DNA of 64,000 nucleotides, from assembly GCA_965223305.1 (NCBI GenBank), contig CBDCWT010000013.1:275580-339579 (forward strand), given 5' to 3'. The position numbers and the translations under genes are program-made. This DNA is from CBDCWT01 sp965223305 (GTDB lineage: Bacteria; Planctomycetota; Planctomycetia; Pirellulales; Pirellulaceae). The notes below the pieces were generated by a model. That model was not told the DNA's origin, searched no databases, and saw only the letters and a list, made by a program, of their open reading frames with translations. Shown in pieces: positions 62,872 through 64,000 of this stretch (its first letter is position 1; every line of letters begins with the position of its first letter).

Positions 62872-63279
62872 ACCCGTCGAGGCAGCCGTATCTGGAAGTG
62901 AATCCGACCGCTAGGGCGCTGTACACCAATAAGTAGCCGACTTCTGTTCCCTCTCCCCTGCCTCGCGCAGCGAGAACAGCAGGGTGAGGGGGTGGATATC
63001 GGCAACTTATTGTTGGACGACTCCTAGGTCCATTTTCTGTCCCAGTCCGATGTGCGGGTACGTTGAGCGGCAGAAAAATGGCGTAGCTTCAAGCGCGTGA
63101 GCCTCAGATTCTTCCCTTCCTTTTTTTTCCGCGGACTTCCTGGCCGATCGTCGCGTTGACTATTGGGCCGGGACGAGCAAGCAGGCCGCTCGCCAAATAT
63201 CGGTCCGCCGCGCAACTTCACAGATCTGCATCATGTTGCGGCGGGCCGGTATTGGCCCGTCAGGAAGAGAGGGCGGTCG
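62872..63279. other. Intergenic region upstream of rimI
   Basis: Contains a hairpin (about 62951-62993, CCCTGCC... with CAGGGTGAGG) and a CATTTTCTGTCCCA motif near 63032 related to the ACAGAAAAATTGGGACAGAA repeat at 32718. No gene is supported. Confidence 0.5.
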
Positions 63280-63864
63280 ATGGACATCAACCTCTGCTGG
63301 ACTACCCGACGGCATTTACCTGGGATCGCTTCGATCGAGCAGCAAGTCTTCGGCTATCCTTGGTCCGAGCTGGAGTTTACCGATTTTCTCAAACACAAAG
63401 GAGCGGTTGGTCTGTCCGCCGAGCTGCCGACTGACAACCTGCTCGTCGGCTACATCATGTACTTGCTCGACAGCGACGCCTATACGATCGTCAACCTGGC
63501 GGTACACCCCGGCTATCACTGTTTGGGAATCGGTTCGGCAATGGTCCGCTGGTTAATCGGCCGGCTGTCGTCAAATCGGCGCCACACGATCTCCATTTAC
63601 GTGCGAGAACGAAACCTGGGCGCTCAGCTATTCCTAAAGAAGTGCGGCTTTCAGGCCACCTCTATCCACCACAGCTTTTTTCGGCACGAAGACCAGCCGG
63701 AAGGACGATCCCAGGTTGAAGACGCCTACTTGATGGAATTCCGGCACCAGCCGGCCACAGCCGCAGCGCGATTGGCTGCGGCCGCCAAGTCGTGGTTCAA
63801 CAGCCGCTCCGCCGCCCCTCGTGAATCGACATCGCCGAACAGGCGGCGGAAGGAGCTGCCTTAA
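63280..63864 (+). CDS. RimI-like GNAT: ribosomal-protein-S18-alanine N-acetyltransferase
   Basis: 194 residues from the ATG at 63280 (AGGAAGAGAGGG upstream). The GNAT core: IEQQVFGYPWSELEFTDFL, NLAVHPGYHCLGIGSAMVRWL (acetyl-CoA loop), RERNLGAQLFLKKCGFQATSI. The whole pattern fits RimI, though other N-acetyltransferases share it. A C-terminal extension of about 40 Ala/Arg/Ser-rich residues follows the domain. The TAA stop overlaps the left end of a mobile-element relic. Confidence 0.8.
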   Translation: MDINLCWTTRRHLPGIASIEQQVFGYPWSELEFTDFLKHKGAVGLSAELPTDNLLVGYIMYLLDSDAYTIVNLAVHPGYHCLGIGSAMVRWLIGRLSSNRRHTISIYVRERNLGAQLFLKKCGFQATSIHHSFFRHEDQPEGRSQVEDAYLMEFRHQPATAAARLAAAAKSWFNSRSAAPRESTSPNRRRKELP

Positions 63865-63909
63865 CCCGGATTATTCATGAAGATCGTCGTTTTTCAACAG
63901 GCAGCTAAG
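63861..63909. mobile_element. Chimeric mini-element: left end of family F joined to right end of family G
   Basis: TTAACCCGGATTATTCATGA followed by AGATCGTCG is the family-F left end (as at 57645), then TTTTTCAACAGGCAGCTAAG is the family-G right end (as at 12788-12805). TA flanks both sides. The junction at about 63889 has no remaining interior. It suggests deletion or recombination between two elements, or a third type with shared ends. Confidence 0.5.
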
Positions 63910-64000
63910 CCCGCCTCTGGTGATCACTTTCTGAGAGCTCACGCCGCAACCAGGCTCGAATCATTGTCCATTCGGCCTCGACTGTGCGTTTCGAAACTCC

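Overview
The window looks like chromosome from a planctomycete, most likely of the Pirellulales/Rhodopirellula type. This rests on the gene families together: three formylglycine-type sulfatases, a giant PKD/cadherin/dockerin surface protein, a DUF1559 pseudopilin-like protein, a PQQ-like beta-propeller, a membrane-tethered Ser/Thr kinase, a HEAT-repeat lipoprotein, a PPi-type phosphofructokinase, and long gene-free gaps filled with short interspersed repeats. No rRNA, plasmid or phage functions are visible. The lineage is inferred from gene content, not measured.

Layout. 1-5736: C-terminal bulk of a giant repetitive extracellular protein, whose reading frame is broken at the window edge. 5734-6440: initiator tRNA (minus strand) with its terminator, then repeats. 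6644-12695: six-gene fatty-acid/polyene-type cluster (KAS, ACP, two CrtI-like flavoenzymes, FabZ-like dehydratase, FabI-like reductase). 12700-18900: repeats, Dabb and DUF6165 proteins, rhomboid protease, lactate permease, sulfatase. 19259-28279: glycolysis and pentose-phosphate block (PPi-PFK, HAD hydrolase, Gnd, SDR, Zwf), split by a 1.7-kb insertion sequence with a visible 9-bp target duplication. 28280-34250: repeats, sulfatase, DMFase-like protein, a palindromic MITE-like element, PQQ-like protein. 34332-40715: regulatory block with a CarH-like regulator diverging from a sigma-70 factor, then ferrochelatase, a UGA-containing ArsC/Spx-like selenoprotein not visible as one ORF, an SRPBCC protein, and an ECF sigma / anti-sigma / secretin-N operon. 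40779-51797: sulfatase, flavodoxin, fasciclin protein, ornithine-cyclodeaminase-like protein, FGGY kinase, HrpA. 51804-57562: minus-strand APH-like kinase, divergent enolase and squalene/phytoene synthase, then an S9 peptidase. 57563-64000: second MITE copy, DUF1559 and HEAT proteins, a receptor-like Ser/Thr kinase with a frame change at A6, RimI, and a chimeric mini-element.

Most notable: (1) a selenocysteine gene at 37667-38014 with a UxxC motif, a strong RBS and a SECIS-like hairpin; (2) a FAS-II cluster with two carotenoid-desaturase-like enzymes, recalling the gene content of anammox ladderane clusters; (3) a CarH-like regulator lacking the canonical cobalamin-contacting histidines; (4) two TA-flanked palindromic element families that supply stop codons to neighbouring genes; (5) three frame disruptions, two of them at or next to homopolymers, which may be sequencing errors or real. 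No database search or computation was possible. Coordinates are hand-counted from the sequence, and residue positions without a stated count are approximate.
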